DNA of 64,000 bases from an uncultured Bacteroidota bacterium (GTDB lineage Bacteria > Bacteroidota > Bacteroidia > Bacteroidales > F082): assembly GCA_913055825.1 (NCBI GenBank), contig CAJXKB010000003.1, forward strand, positions 19,667-83,666. Direction: 5' to 3'. The notes below the pieces were generated by a model, which was not told the origin of the DNA, did not search any database, and was given only the letters and a program-made list of their open reading frames with translations. The translations under genes were made by a program, and so were the position numbers. Below, piece by piece: positions 17,998-27,173 of the stretch; within the stretch, counting starts at the first letter, position 1, and every line of letters begins with the position of its first letter.

Positions 17998-19140
17998 ATG
18001 AACAAATTCATACTTATTCTCTTTTTATTTCTGAACATTTTTACAACTTCTATGGCGCAAAACAGAGTAAGGGCCAGGGTTCTGGGAATTGAGCCGGGTA
18101 TTCTCACGCCTGGCAAATGGAATGCCATTACCGATGTAAAAGGGGTTTCGGTAGGGCAGAAAACGCTTATTATAGGGGATTCTGTCCGCACGGGTGTTAC
18201 GGTTATTTTGCCACACCAGGGAAACTTATTCCAAGAAAAGGTACCCGCTGCAGTTTTTGTTGGTAATGGTTTTGGCAAAGCAATCGGTACCACTCAAATA
18301 GAAGAACTCGGCAATATAGAAACCCCGATAGCATTAACCAACACACTTAATGCCTTTCTCGTAGCCAATGCTTTAGTTGACTACACACTTTCAAACCCTG
18401 AAAATGCCCATGTTAGATCCATCAACCCTGTTGTTGGGGAAACCAATGATGGCTGGCTCAATGATATCCAATCGCGGGCGGTAAAAACTTCAGATGTTCT
18501 TGAAGCCATTAATTCGGCGACAACCGGACCGGTACGGGAAGGATGTGTAGGCGCCGGTACCGGTACAATGTGTATGGGATTTAAAGGAGGTATAGGGACC
18601 TCATCGCGTGTGCTGCCAAAAGACAAAACCGGATATACGGTGGGGGTTCTTGTTCAAACAAATTTTGGCGGAATACTGACAATTAACGGTGCACCCGTAG
18701 GTAAAGAATTGAACAATTATTATATGGCTAACGACGTACCTTATGTTGTTGATGGTTCCTGCATGATTATAATTGCAACCGATGCCCCTTTATCTGTTAG
18801 GAACTTAAAACGACTGGCCAAACGCTCCTATTTAGCCTTAGGGCGTGTCGGATCTTTTTCATCAAACGGGAGCGGCGATTACATTATTGCATTTAGCACC
18901 GACGAAAGAGTTCAGGTTCCTTACCGTTCAGGGGAACAAGAAAGAATGATCCCTGATGTGCCTAATGATAAAATGTCGCCACTCTTTCTCGCAGTTGTTG
19001 AATCAACTGAAGAAGCTATTTACAATTCACTTTTTATGGCTACCGACATGAAAGGCCAACACGGTAGAGTAGTAAAAGCACTTCCCATTGCAAAAACACT
19101 TCGGATATTGGATAAACATAAAGCTCGCATAAAGAAATAA
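17998..19140 (+). CDS. Secreted P1/S58 family aminopeptidase (DmpA-like)
   Basis: The 380-residue precursor has a signal peptide (MNKFILILFLFLNIFTTSMAQ) and then the S58 fold. Features include the N-terminal GKWNAITDVKGVSVGQKT, the GFGKAIGTTQIEELGNIETP segment, PVVGETNDGWLND and GAGTGTMCMGFKGGIGTSSR, where Ser about 202 or its neighbour is the expected autoprocessing site and nucleophile. DmpA-family enzymes release N-terminal L-, D- or beta-amino acids from peptides, which fits the unusual-peptide theme of the locus. Cytoplasmic members are common; export is a notable point here. The gene is tightly packed between the T9SS hydrolase and the M1 peptidase. Confidence 0.88.
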   Translation: MNKFILILFLFLNIFTTSMAQNRVRARVLGIEPGILTPGKWNAITDVKGVSVGQKTLIIGDSVRTGVTVILPHQGNLFQEKVPAAVFVGNGFGKAIGTTQIEELGNIETPIALTNTLNAFLVANALVDYTLSNPENAHVRSINPVVGETNDGWLNDIQSRAVKTSDVLEAINSATTGPVREGCVGAGTGTMCMGFKGGIGTSSRVLPKDKTGYTVGVLVQTNFGGILTINGAPVGKELNNYYMANDVPYVVDGSCMIIIATDAPLSVRNLKRLAKRSYLALGRVGSFSSNGSGDYIIAFSTDERVQVPYRSGEQERMIPDVPNDKMSPLFLAVVESTEEAIYNSLFMATDMKGQHGRVVKALPIAKTLRILDKHKARIKK

Positions 19141-19155
19141 CCAATTTATTTGACA

Positions 19156-21039
19156 ATGAATAATTTTAACTTTAAAAAATTTGGCTTTCGATCAGCATTT
19201 GTTTTTCTTCTTGTTCTCATCCCTTTTTTGGGTAACAGCCAAAATAGTTTACCGGTTAGTAAAAACTTCTCGAAAGCGCTTCAAGCAAAAACAAGGACAA
19301 CAATTGGAATACCGGGGCCGGGATACTGGCAAAACCGCATTTCGTACGATATTACAGCAGAAGTTATTCCTTCGGAAAAAAAACTTATTGGCAGCGAGAA
19401 AATTAGTTTTGTGAATAATAGCCCCGACACCCTATACCAAATAGTATTTCATCTTTTTCAAAATTTATATAAAAAAGGAAGCCAAAGAGACAGCCCTGTT
19501 AATCCTGACGATATCGGTTCAGGCGTCAAGATTAGAGTCTTAGAAATTGATAATCGGCTTATTACGAATTTTAAGATTATAGGCACCCTATTAATTGCAG
19601 AACTAAAAACACCCGTTTTCCCTTCCGAAGCAAAGAATATAAACGTAAAGTGGAGTTTTTCAATTCCTTCTAAAACCAATATGCGTATGGGAGCTAAAGA
19701 TGACTCATCTTTCTTTTTGGGGCAATGGTATCCGAAAGTTGCTGTTTACGACGACATAAAAGGATGGGACATGAATATCCACACCGGCGGCCAGGAATTT
19801 TATTATGATATTGGAAATTATAAATACACTGTGAAAGTCCCCGACGGCTATATGGTTTGGGGTTCGGGATTACTTAAAAACGGCAAAGAAGTACTGCAAA
19901 ATAACATCTACAAAAAGTTTTTGGAGGCACATCAAAGCGATGCCATTATTCCCATCATAAGTTTAGACGATTTCAAAAAAAGCAAACCCTTAACTAAAAG
20001 CAACATCTGGAAATTTGAAGCCGATCAGGTATCAGATGTCGCCTTCGGAATAAGCAATCACTTTCTTTGGGATGCATCTTCTTTGGAAATATCAGGCAAT
20101 AAAATCTTTGTAGAAGCAGTTTATCCACCTAAGGCAAAAGATTTTACCGAAGTTGTAAAATTGGCGAAGAAAACACTTGTTTATTTATCAACCGATTTAC
20201 CGGGAGTCCCATTTCCATTTCCGGCGGTAACTGTTTTTAACGGTACAAACGGAAGCAGTGGTATGGAGTACCCCATGATTGAAAACGATCCTTCAGCTGA
20301 TAATCATGGCAGGACCGTTGATGTAACCGCCCACGAAATCACACACAACTATTTTCCCTTTTACGTTTTAACCAACGAAACCGAACATGCATGGATGGAT
20401 GAAGCTTTTGCATCAATGCTTCCCTATAAATATCAATTGAAAAATGAACCTTCGTTAAACCGCTTAACGCGATTCGCAAAGAGCATGAGCAAAAAAGCGA
20501 ATACAGATTGGAATATTGCCGCCATGACCAATTCGACCATGCTAAAGGGCAGAATATCATACTTCAATAATTACATGAAGCCGGCTGTAGCATTATACGT
20601 CCTAAAAGATATGCTGGGAGAAAAATTGTTCAGGCAGTGCCTTATTACATACATCAATACCTGGAAAAGAAAACATCCCACACCGACAGATTTCTTTAAT
20701 ATAATTAATCAAACCGCCCATCAAAACCTAAACTGGTTTTGGAAGTCCTGGTTTTTCGAAAACGGTTACCCCGATTTAAGTATCAACCATATTGCAATAA
20801 ATAATAATTCATATGAAATAACAATTAAGAAATTGGGAGATCTTCCGGTTCCCCTGAACCTGATTGTAACTTTCAACGACCATTCAATACAAAGAATTCA
20901 TTATTCAGCAGCCATTTGGAGAGATAAAAGCACCAAAATAGTTACAATTAAAACTAACAAAAAAATTGATAAACTAAAACTCGGTAATGACTATATACCG
21001 GACATAAATTTAGATAATAATATATTGTATATCAAATAA
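19156..21039 (+). CDS. Secreted M1 family metallopeptidase (aminopeptidase N-like)
   Basis: The 627-residue precursor has an N-terminal signal (FRSAFVFLLVLIPFLGNSQ). The zinc site HEITH (about 393-397), an 18-residue spacer and Glu about 416 in WMDEAF give the exact HEXXH-X18-E pattern of M1 gluzincins. SSGMEYPMIEND just upstream corresponds to the GAMEN exopeptidase motif in altered form. The usual C-terminal ARM domain is largely absent, and the protein ends soon after the catalytic domain. The ATG at 19156 is preferred over a TTG two codons before. It would remove N-terminal residues from peptides in the periplasm or at the surface. It is the last gene of the tight run that starts at 11189. 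Confidence 0.9.
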   Translation: MNNFNFKKFGFRSAFVFLLVLIPFLGNSQNSLPVSKNFSKALQAKTRTTIGIPGPGYWQNRISYDITAEVIPSEKKLIGSEKISFVNNSPDTLYQIVFHLFQNLYKKGSQRDSPVNPDDIGSGVKIRVLEIDNRLITNFKIIGTLLIAELKTPVFPSEAKNINVKWSFSIPSKTNMRMGAKDDSSFFLGQWYPKVAVYDDIKGWDMNIHTGGQEFYYDIGNYKYTVKVPDGYMVWGSGLLKNGKEVLQNNIYKKFLEAHQSDAIIPIISLDDFKKSKPLTKSNIWKFEADQVSDVAFGISNHFLWDASSLEISGNKIFVEAVYPPKAKDFTEVVKLAKKTLVYLSTDLPGVPFPFPAVTVFNGTNGSSGMEYPMIENDPSADNHGRTVDVTAHEITHNYFPFYVLTNETEHAWMDEAFASMLPYKYQLKNEPSLNRLTRFAKSMSKKANTDWNIAAMTNSTMLKGRISYFNNYMKPAVALYVLKDMLGEKLFRQCLITYINTWKRKHPTPTDFFNIINQTAHQNLNWFWKSWFFENGYPDLSINHIAINNNSYEITIKKLGDLPVPLNLIVTFNDHSIQRIHYSAAIWRDKSTKIVTIKTNKKIDKLKLGNDYIPDINLDNNILYIK

Positions 21040-21171
21040 TTATATTGCTTATCTGGTTTACAATAATATTTTCGATAGTTAATTAAGGGAAAAATGGTTG
21101 GAGGTTTAGGCTATTTCATAATAATCTGATAATAAAAAAATGTACTTTTAACCCGTTAGAAAACACTAAAT

Positions 21172-22680
21172 ATGAAAGCTTTACGAATTGAGATATTTAT
21201 TTTTTTCTTTCTGGCATCCTTGACGGCCACAAGCCAGTTGTCCGGTAACTTTTCGCATGACGAATGTACCATTGGCGTGGCTTCGGGAAATGCTACCAGC
21301 GATGGCCGCCCCATGGTATGGAAAACCCGCGATTATAGTTCGGCACCCAACAACGAAGTAAAATACAACACCGCTTATCGTTACAAATTCATCAGTGTAT
21401 CCAATGCCGGAAGCAGCACTTATTCCTGGATGGGATTAAACGAACACGGTTTTGCCATTGTAAATACCTTATCTTCCGATTTGGAGGCAGGTTCTTCAGG
21501 CCCCTCCAATGGCGCATTTATGCGCGATGTTCTGGGAAACTGTAAAACTGTGGAAGCGTTTCGTCATTATCTGGATTCGACCAACCAAAGCGGGCGCAAG
21601 ACCCATGCAGATTTCGGGGTAATTGATTCAACCGGTGAGGCGGCAATATTTGAAACTTCCGGCAACAACTATTGGGAATTTAATGCAGATGATTCCCCGC
21701 ATGGCTATGTGATACGAACCAATTTTTCCATGACGGGGGGCGGCTCTACCGGTATTGAAAGGTATAACCGTTCGTCAGACCTGATAGCCCAATTTTATGC
21801 AGGTGATTCCCTAAATCTCAAAAGTATCCTACGCTACCAAATGCGCGATTTCTCTGATTTCGACAGTAATCCGGTTTCGGTTCCCTTTCCACATCAATGG
21901 TCGCCGGGTATTCCTAAAGGATACATCAATACCTCCAAAAGTATATGCCGCAACTCTTCGGTTTCGGCTGCTGTTATTCATGGGGTTCTGCCAACGGAGC
22001 AAGCAGGTTTATCCACCATGTGGACTATTTTAGGGCAACCGGCAAGCAGCGTGGCACTACCGTATTGGCCCGTCGTGAATACTCCGGTAGAAGCCGACGG
22101 TGAATCCACTTCTCCTTTGTGTGATATTGCCCGTCAAATCAGATCGACACTGTTTGATTTTGTTTCAGATGATGAATACATCAACTCCTATAAACTTCGC
22201 GATGGCAATGGTGCTGGTCTGTGGTCGTGTACTTTTCCATTTGAAGATAGTGTTTTGACAACCACGAAAACTTTTATGGACAGTATGCGTACTTTAACTC
22301 TTTTACCAAAGAATGTGATATCGCTAAAAGAAAAAAGCCTGGCACAAAGGGCTTTGTCACGTTTAAAGTATTTTCGCCAGTCGCTTATCTCCGGTGTTCC
22401 GGAAAACAAAACCGGCTTAATAGTAATCTATCCAAACCCGGTCCAATCGGGTTTGTTAAACATTCGTTACACCTTAAAGAAAAATGCATTTGTAAAAATT
22501 GAATTCTGTTCGGCACAGGGACAGGTGCTGATGGTATTGGCCAATGAAAAACAAAGTCCCGGTCCCCATGTTTATCAAATTCACAGAGAGGTTTTTCGAG
22601 ACAATGGTGTTTATTTGTTAATCTTTCAGCAAGATAACAGCATAAAAACAGTTAAAATTATTGTCCGGCAAGGTAAATAA
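21172..22680 (+). CDS. Secreted C45-type Ntn hydrolase with T9SS sorting domain
   Basis: The 502-residue precursor is a paralogue of the protein at 7997-9226: CTIGVASGNATSDGRPMVWK and MGLNEHGFAIVNTLSSDL align with its counterparts. Here about ten residues (QLSGNFSHDE) separate the signal peptide from the catalytic Cys32, so a short propeptide must be removed to expose the nucleophile. DFGVIDSTGEAAIFETS is another shared motif. The last 80 residues (LIVIYPNPVQSGLLNIRYTL onward) form a T9SS type A sorting domain, lacking in the paralogue. A TACTTTTA element at 21143-21150 may be its -7 box. The substrate is unknown; amide-linked acyl or amino-acid groups are the family norm. Confidence 0.83.
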   Translation: MKALRIEIFIFFFLASLTATSQLSGNFSHDECTIGVASGNATSDGRPMVWKTRDYSSAPNNEVKYNTAYRYKFISVSNAGSSTYSWMGLNEHGFAIVNTLSSDLEAGSSGPSNGAFMRDVLGNCKTVEAFRHYLDSTNQSGRKTHADFGVIDSTGEAAIFETSGNNYWEFNADDSPHGYVIRTNFSMTGGGSTGIERYNRSSDLIAQFYAGDSLNLKSILRYQMRDFSDFDSNPVSVPFPHQWSPGIPKGYINTSKSICRNSSVSAAVIHGVLPTEQAGLSTMWTILGQPASSVALPYWPVVNTPVEADGESTSPLCDIARQIRSTLFDFVSDDEYINSYKLRDGNGAGLWSCTFPFEDSVLTTTKTFMDSMRTLTLLPKNVISLKEKSLAQRALSRLKYFRQSLISGVPENKTGLIVIYPNPVQSGLLNIRYTLKKNAFVKIEFCSAQGQVLMVLANEKQSPGPHVYQIHREVFRDNGVYLLIFQQDNSIKTVKIIVRQGK

Positions 22681-22741
22681 TATTTAGTCTAAATGATAGT
22701 GTGTTCGTTTTAATAATGTGAGTTCAATACAAGTTATCTAA

Positions 22742-23521
22742 TCATTTCTGTCTCCAGGGTTTTAGTTTAGATGGATCAATCGCACGGATCAATGCCCTGG
22801 CCAGCACCCGATTAGAATCGATAAGTGGAACGCCACCAAAGTTGTTGGTTTTATAAGCCAATGACAATTCGGTGCACCCCAACACAATAACTTCCACTTT
22901 TTCATAGATTAAAGATCGGGTCGCATTTTCAAGCTGTTGCCTTGATTTAAAGGAAATGCTTCCCGTAACAGATTTAATTCCATAATCAGGATGATAAATG
23001 GCCTGGTGAATTTTCTTCTGAACAGCTTCTGTAGGATAAACAACTTTAAGTCCATAATCTTCCAATAATTGATATTGTCCCGCTTTTACAGTACCCGTTG
23101 TTGCCAACACCCCAAGCCTATTCACACCATTGAACTCCAGCTTTATCACTTTGGCCACTTCTTCAATCATATTCAGCAGTTTAAGTTTCATTTTGCTTTT
23201 ATTGAGTTCATCAATAACAACATTAAAAATAGCGGGTGCGTGAGCCGAATTACAGGCTATTCCGGCAACAGTAACCCCTAACAACCCTAATTTTTTCAAC
23301 ATCGAAAATATAGCATGAGCCGGATTTTCGGAAACGGAACCCAAAATGAATTCAGTTCGGTCTGCAATGTTTTGTGGCACTGATAATAAAACTTGTGGCA
23401 GATGATCCTGATCTTTTATTGCAATAGTCTCGTTGATAATCATCTCCGATAGATTTACTCCAGCCATTGGGCCCATGCCACCTATGATACCAATGAGTTT
23501 TTTGTTTGCTTCGTATTCCAT
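22742..23521 (-). CDS. Aspartate/glutamate racemase family protein
   Basis: This 259-residue cytoplasmic protein belongs to the cofactor-independent Asp/Glu racemase family. The N-terminal GIIGGMGPMAGVNL, the first catalytic Cys (about 90) in GIACNSAHAP and the second (about 216) in VLGCTELSLAY are all present, so both bases of the two-base mechanism are intact. There is no signal peptide, unlike the glutamate-racemase-like lipoprotein at 32917-34461. It could racemise Asp or Glu freed from peptides; substrate choice between Asp, Glu or hydantoin-like acids cannot be read. It stands alone on the minus strand, convergent with the C45 gene and divergent from susC. Confidence 0.85.
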   Translation of the reverse strand: MEYEANKKLIGIIGGMGPMAGVNLSEMIINETIAIKDQDHLPQVLLSVPQNIADRTEFILGSVSENPAHAIFSMLKKLGLLGVTVAGIACNSAHAPAIFNVVIDELNKSKMKLKLLNMIEEVAKVIKLEFNGVNRLGVLATTGTVKAGQYQLLEDYGLKVVYPTEAVQKKIHQAIYHPDYGIKSVTGSISFKSRQQLENATRSLIYEKVEVIVLGCTELSLAYKTNNFGGVPLIDSNRVLARALIRAIDPSKLKPWRQK

Positions 23522-23729
23522 TTTACACTACTATTATTTTTATTTATCAAAAAAATTTACATTGTAAAAAATTATTGGATTAATATTTTTCTTTTGAAAG
23601 ATGTTTTAATTTACTACTCAATTCCTCTTAATTATTTCTATTTGCTACTTAATATCTCTATATGCTTACAGATAATAAATATCTTTTAATAAAAAAAATA
23701 AATATATCCAAATTTTAATTGTTAATTTG

Positions 23730-23760
23730 TTGTAAAATTAATAAAAGGTTGTTATTATTG
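23730..23760 (+). promoter_or_regulatory. Candidate promoter of the susC/susD operon
   Basis: TTG (23730-23732), 20 bp, then TATTATTG (23753-23760) is one mismatch from the Bacteroidota consensus. It would give a leader of about 140 bp before susC. The 387-bp gap (23522-23908) is very AT-rich; no regulator gene and no other clear site were seen in it. Confidence 0.35.
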
Positions 23761-23908
23761 CACAACAAAAAAAGGTAAAAGGCATTTTTGTCATATAACA
23801 AAAAAATTAGAGTTCTGCTGGAAGTCATTAATTTCTATCATTATAAACTAAATAGCGAGTTATCTTAAAGTCAATATTATTAATATTATTCACCAAATCT
23901 TTCACATT

Positions 23909-26900
23909 ATGAAAAAAATTTATGCTTTAATGATGCTTGTTTGTATGTTTATGCTTCCCTATGGGGCATGGGCCCAGACAAGTACAATTACGGGAAAGGT
24001 TACTTCTATCTCAAATGGGGAGTCGTTGCCCGGAGTGTCAATTCTATTGAAAGGGACAAATACAGGAACCGTCACTGATTTTGACGGAAATTTTTCCTTA
24101 AAAGTCCCTGCAAAAGGAGGTACACTGGTCTTTTCTTTCATTGGTTATCAAACACTGGAGGTAAAATTGAGTGGAAAGAAAGTGTACAACATCAGCTTGC
24201 GTGAAAACATTACCAAATTAAATGAAGTAGTGGTTTCCGCTTTGGGTTTTAAACAAATGAAAGATCAGATGGGAGCATCGGTTTCAGTTGTAAGGCCTCA
24301 ACAAATTACACAATCAGGCGAAGTTAACCTTATTAATTCATTGGGGGCAAAAGCATCCAATGTAGATATTTCGCAAACAAACGGTGACCCGGGGGCCGGG
24401 TCAAACATCCGTATCCGAGGGGCCAACACCATTACAGGCTCCACACAACCCCTTATTATTCTTGACGGCGTGCCTATCAACAACTCCACATCTTACGGGG
24501 GAGGAAACAATGTAACAGGCGGAACCTCCGGGGGTACTTCACAGGAGTCACGCCTAAATGATATTAACCCCGATGATATCGAATCAATACAAATTTTAAA
24601 AGGGGCCTCTGCCGCATCTTTATGGGGATCAAGGGCTTCCAACGGAGTAATTGTTATTACCACAAAAAGCGGGAAAGCAGGAAAAATGCGTATCAATTAC
24701 AAATTTACCAGTTCATTTGATCAGGTAAGCCAACGAATTCCCATGCAAAATACGTGGGGACAGGGCCGTAGCGGAGTGTATTCCCCTACAAAATCCGAAT
24801 CTTGGGGCGATTATATCCCCGACAGGGCTGGAGGCGCCGATGAGGTAAACACTTCCGGGGAATATTACAGGGCCGATGACGGCACAATTTACTACCCGAT
24901 TATTACTAAAAATTCGAAAGATACGTATGTGGATTCCAATTGGGATGCTGTCTTTAGGATGGGTAACAGCCTGCAACACAATTTGAGTATTAGCGGGGGC
25001 ACCGATAAAGGGAATTATTTCTTTAGTCTGGGCCGCCTGGATCAAAATGGTATTATCCGTAACTCAGATTACAACAGAACCAATCTACGTTTGAATACCA
25101 GTTTTAAGCTGGCCACGTGGTTGCACGTTACCACCAAAGCCGGATACACGCATTCGTTCTCTAACAGGATACAACAAAGTTCAAATACGGCAGGACTGTT
25201 GCTGGGATTACTTCGTAACCCGCCCGATTTTGACATTAGAGATTATATCGGCACTTATGTAAACAGTGCAGGTGAAGAATTCCCATACCGCCCGCGTGCC
25301 TATAGAAATTATTTGGGTAAAAAATCATACGCCACCTATAACAACCCACTTTGGACCACCAACGAACAGGAGGCCAACTCCAAATTGGATCGGATTATTT
25401 TTGTCCCGGAAATTAATATTATCCCTCTGGATTGGCTGCGATTTACTTTAAGGGGCGGCATTGATAATTATACCAATCACCGGTTGTATTTCTTTCCTGT
25501 TGGAAGTGCCGGCTCAAGAAGCCCGGGCGTGTTGGCGGAAGATGTTATTTGGAACCAGGAGGTAAACTATGATGCTATTGCAAAAGGTAATTTCCATCTC
25601 GGTAAAGACGTATCCCTTCAGGCTACATTGGGATACAATATCAATAGCCGGAGAAGGACACGAAACTCTTCCGAACTTACAGGTTTTTTGGTAAATACCC
25701 ATAAACATACCACTGATTTGAACAGTGCTGCGGAAAATTCAACCATCGATAATTACAACCGACAAATCTTGTCGAACAGGGGATATTTGCTACTTTCATT
25801 CCATTTGTTCAATCAATTGTTTATCAACTTGTCAGGAACAGGGGAAGCAGCTTCTACAATTAAAGGAAACTTTTACTACCCATCAGTGGATGCAGCCTGG
25901 CAAATGAATAAAATACTAAACCTGAAAGGTTCGGCCCTTACTTTTATGAAACTAAGGGCGTCGTGGGGAAAAGTAGGTACGCAACCGGGAGCCTATCACT
26001 TTCAAAACCTTGCCGAGAGTGGTTTTAGTTACAGCTCATACAGTGACCCATTGGATATTGCCCTTTTTGGCGGAGGGTTCAGGTTAGACAACAACAAAGG
26101 AACGCCTGACCTGAAACCTGAAATCAAAACAGAATGGGAAGTTGGTTTTGACTTTAGGTTTTTAAGCGACAACCTTACCCTTTCGCTTACTTATTATCAC
26201 AACAAAATAAACGACATTTTGATTAATTTGGGGCTAACACCATCTTCAGGTTTTGATACCCAATACACCAACGCTGCAAGCATGCAAAACAAAGGGTTTG
26301 AAGGAAGCCTGGATTATACAATTATCCATAACAAAAACTGGAATATCGGCGTTTATGGAAACTTTGGCCTGAACAGAAATAAAGTTCTTAGTTTAAGCGG
26401 AACCAGTACTATTGACCTCACCGGACAATCGGTAAGTTCAAGGGCCATTGTTGGCTATCCGCTCGGTGAGCTTTATGGTACCGGTTCGCAAACCGATGCT
26501 GACGGAAATTTCATTCTCGATGCCAACGGATTTCCACAGCTGACCTCCGGCCCCGTTCCATTGGGTGATCCAAACCCTAAATGGCAGTCCGGATTAGGCC
26601 TGCGTGTTAACTGGAAAACCATAAGCTTAAATGTGTTGTTTGAACATTCGCATGGAGGAGTATTTATGCCAAGGACGTTGTGGGTTTTAAGAAGATTTGG
26701 TACAACACAGGAAACAGCCAACAGGATTACAACTACACAGGATTTGGTTGATTACAAAGGAAATGTTATTCCTGCAGGGACAACTGTTCGAGGCTCAGTG
26801 GCCGACTTTGGCGGGGGCCCCGTATTGCTTGACGAAACGTGGTACCGTACCGGTATTGGTGGAGGATTTGGCGATAATCAGGCTTATAACTTTGCTGTTA

Positions 26901-27151
26901 AGGATGCCACATACACAAGGCTTAAAGAACTTTCGCTCAGCTATACGCTTGCTACACAAAAATTCAAAAAGAAATCCAGGTTGAGTTCTATGGTATTTAC
27001 TGTAACCGGCCGCGACATCTTTTTATGGTCCCATATCGAAGGAATCGATCCTCAGATTATGCAAATGGGAGTCGGAAATGGCCGTGGATTGGATTATTTT
27101 ACGAACCCTACAACACGTTCGGTTTTGTTCTCCATTGCTGTCAATTATTAA
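23909..27151 (+). CDS. SusC/RagA family TonB-linked outer-membrane transporter
   Basis: The 1080-residue precursor has a signal peptide ending in YGAWAQ, a carboxypeptidase-regulatory-like domain (about 25-105, ITGKVTSISNGESLPGVSI to GYQTLEVKL), the linker NEVVVSALGF, and a TonB plug (about 115-255, with IRIRGANTITGSTQPLIILD and SIQILKGASAASLWGSRASN). A long beta-barrel runs to the end, terminating in an aromatic-ended strand (SVLFSIAVNY). SusC proteins import oligomers with a SusD lid protein. No glycoside hydrolase or sigma/anti-sigma pair is adjacent, while peptidase genes surround the pair, so peptide import like RagA is more likely than glycan import. susD starts 22 bp downstream. Confidence 0.95.
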   Translation: MKKIYALMMLVCMFMLPYGAWAQTSTITGKVTSISNGESLPGVSILLKGTNTGTVTDFDGNFSLKVPAKGGTLVFSFIGYQTLEVKLSGKKVYNISLRENITKLNEVVVSALGFKQMKDQMGASVSVVRPQQITQSGEVNLINSLGAKASNVDISQTNGDPGAGSNIRIRGANTITGSTQPLIILDGVPINNSTSYGGGNNVTGGTSGGTSQESRLNDINPDDIESIQILKGASAASLWGSRASNGVIVITTKSGKAGKMRINYKFTSSFDQVSQRIPMQNTWGQGRSGVYSPTKSESWGDYIPDRAGGADEVNTSGEYYRADDGTIYYPIITKNSKDTYVDSNWDAVFRMGNSLQHNLSISGGTDKGNYFFSLGRLDQNGIIRNSDYNRTNLRLNTSFKLATWLHVTTKAGYTHSFSNRIQQSSNTAGLLLGLLRNPPDFDIRDYIGTYVNSAGEEFPYRPRAYRNYLGKKSYATYNNPLWTTNEQEANSKLDRIIFVPEINIIPLDWLRFTLRGGIDNYTNHRLYFFPVGSAGSRSPGVLAEDVIWNQEVNYDAIAKGNFHLGKDVSLQATLGYNINSRRRTRNSSELTGFLVNTHKHTTDLNSAAENSTIDNYNRQILSNRGYLLLSFHLFNQLFINLSGTGEAASTIKGNFYYPSVDAAWQMNKILNLKGSALTFMKLRASWGKVGTQPGAYHFQNLAESGFSYSSYSDPLDIALFGGGFRLDNNKGTPDLKPEIKTEWEVGFDFRFLSDNLTLSLTYYHNKINDILINLGLTPSSGFDTQYTNAASMQNKGFEGSLDYTIIHNKNWNIGVYGNFGLNRNKVLSLSGTSTIDLTGQSVSSRAIVGYPLGELYGTGSQTDADGNFILDANGFPQLTSGPVPLGDPNPKWQSGLGLRVNWKTISLNVLFEHSHGGVFMPRTLWVLRRFGTTQETANRITTTQDLVDYKGNVIPAGTTVRGSVADFGGGPVLLDETWYRTGIGGGFGDNQAYNFAVKDATYTRLKELSLSYTLATQKFKKKSRLSSMVFTVTGRDIFLWSHIEGIDPQIMQMGVGNGRGLDYFTNPTTRSVLFSIAVNY

Positions 27152-27173
27152 TTTTAACCAAACGAATTTTGTC

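Noticed and set aside
23600..23612. TTTACTACT as a purine-regulon box (present in both leaders and near 50170)
   Set aside because: The same 9-mer also occurs near 3515 and 23606 in unrelated gaps, so it is not specific enough in AT-rich DNA.
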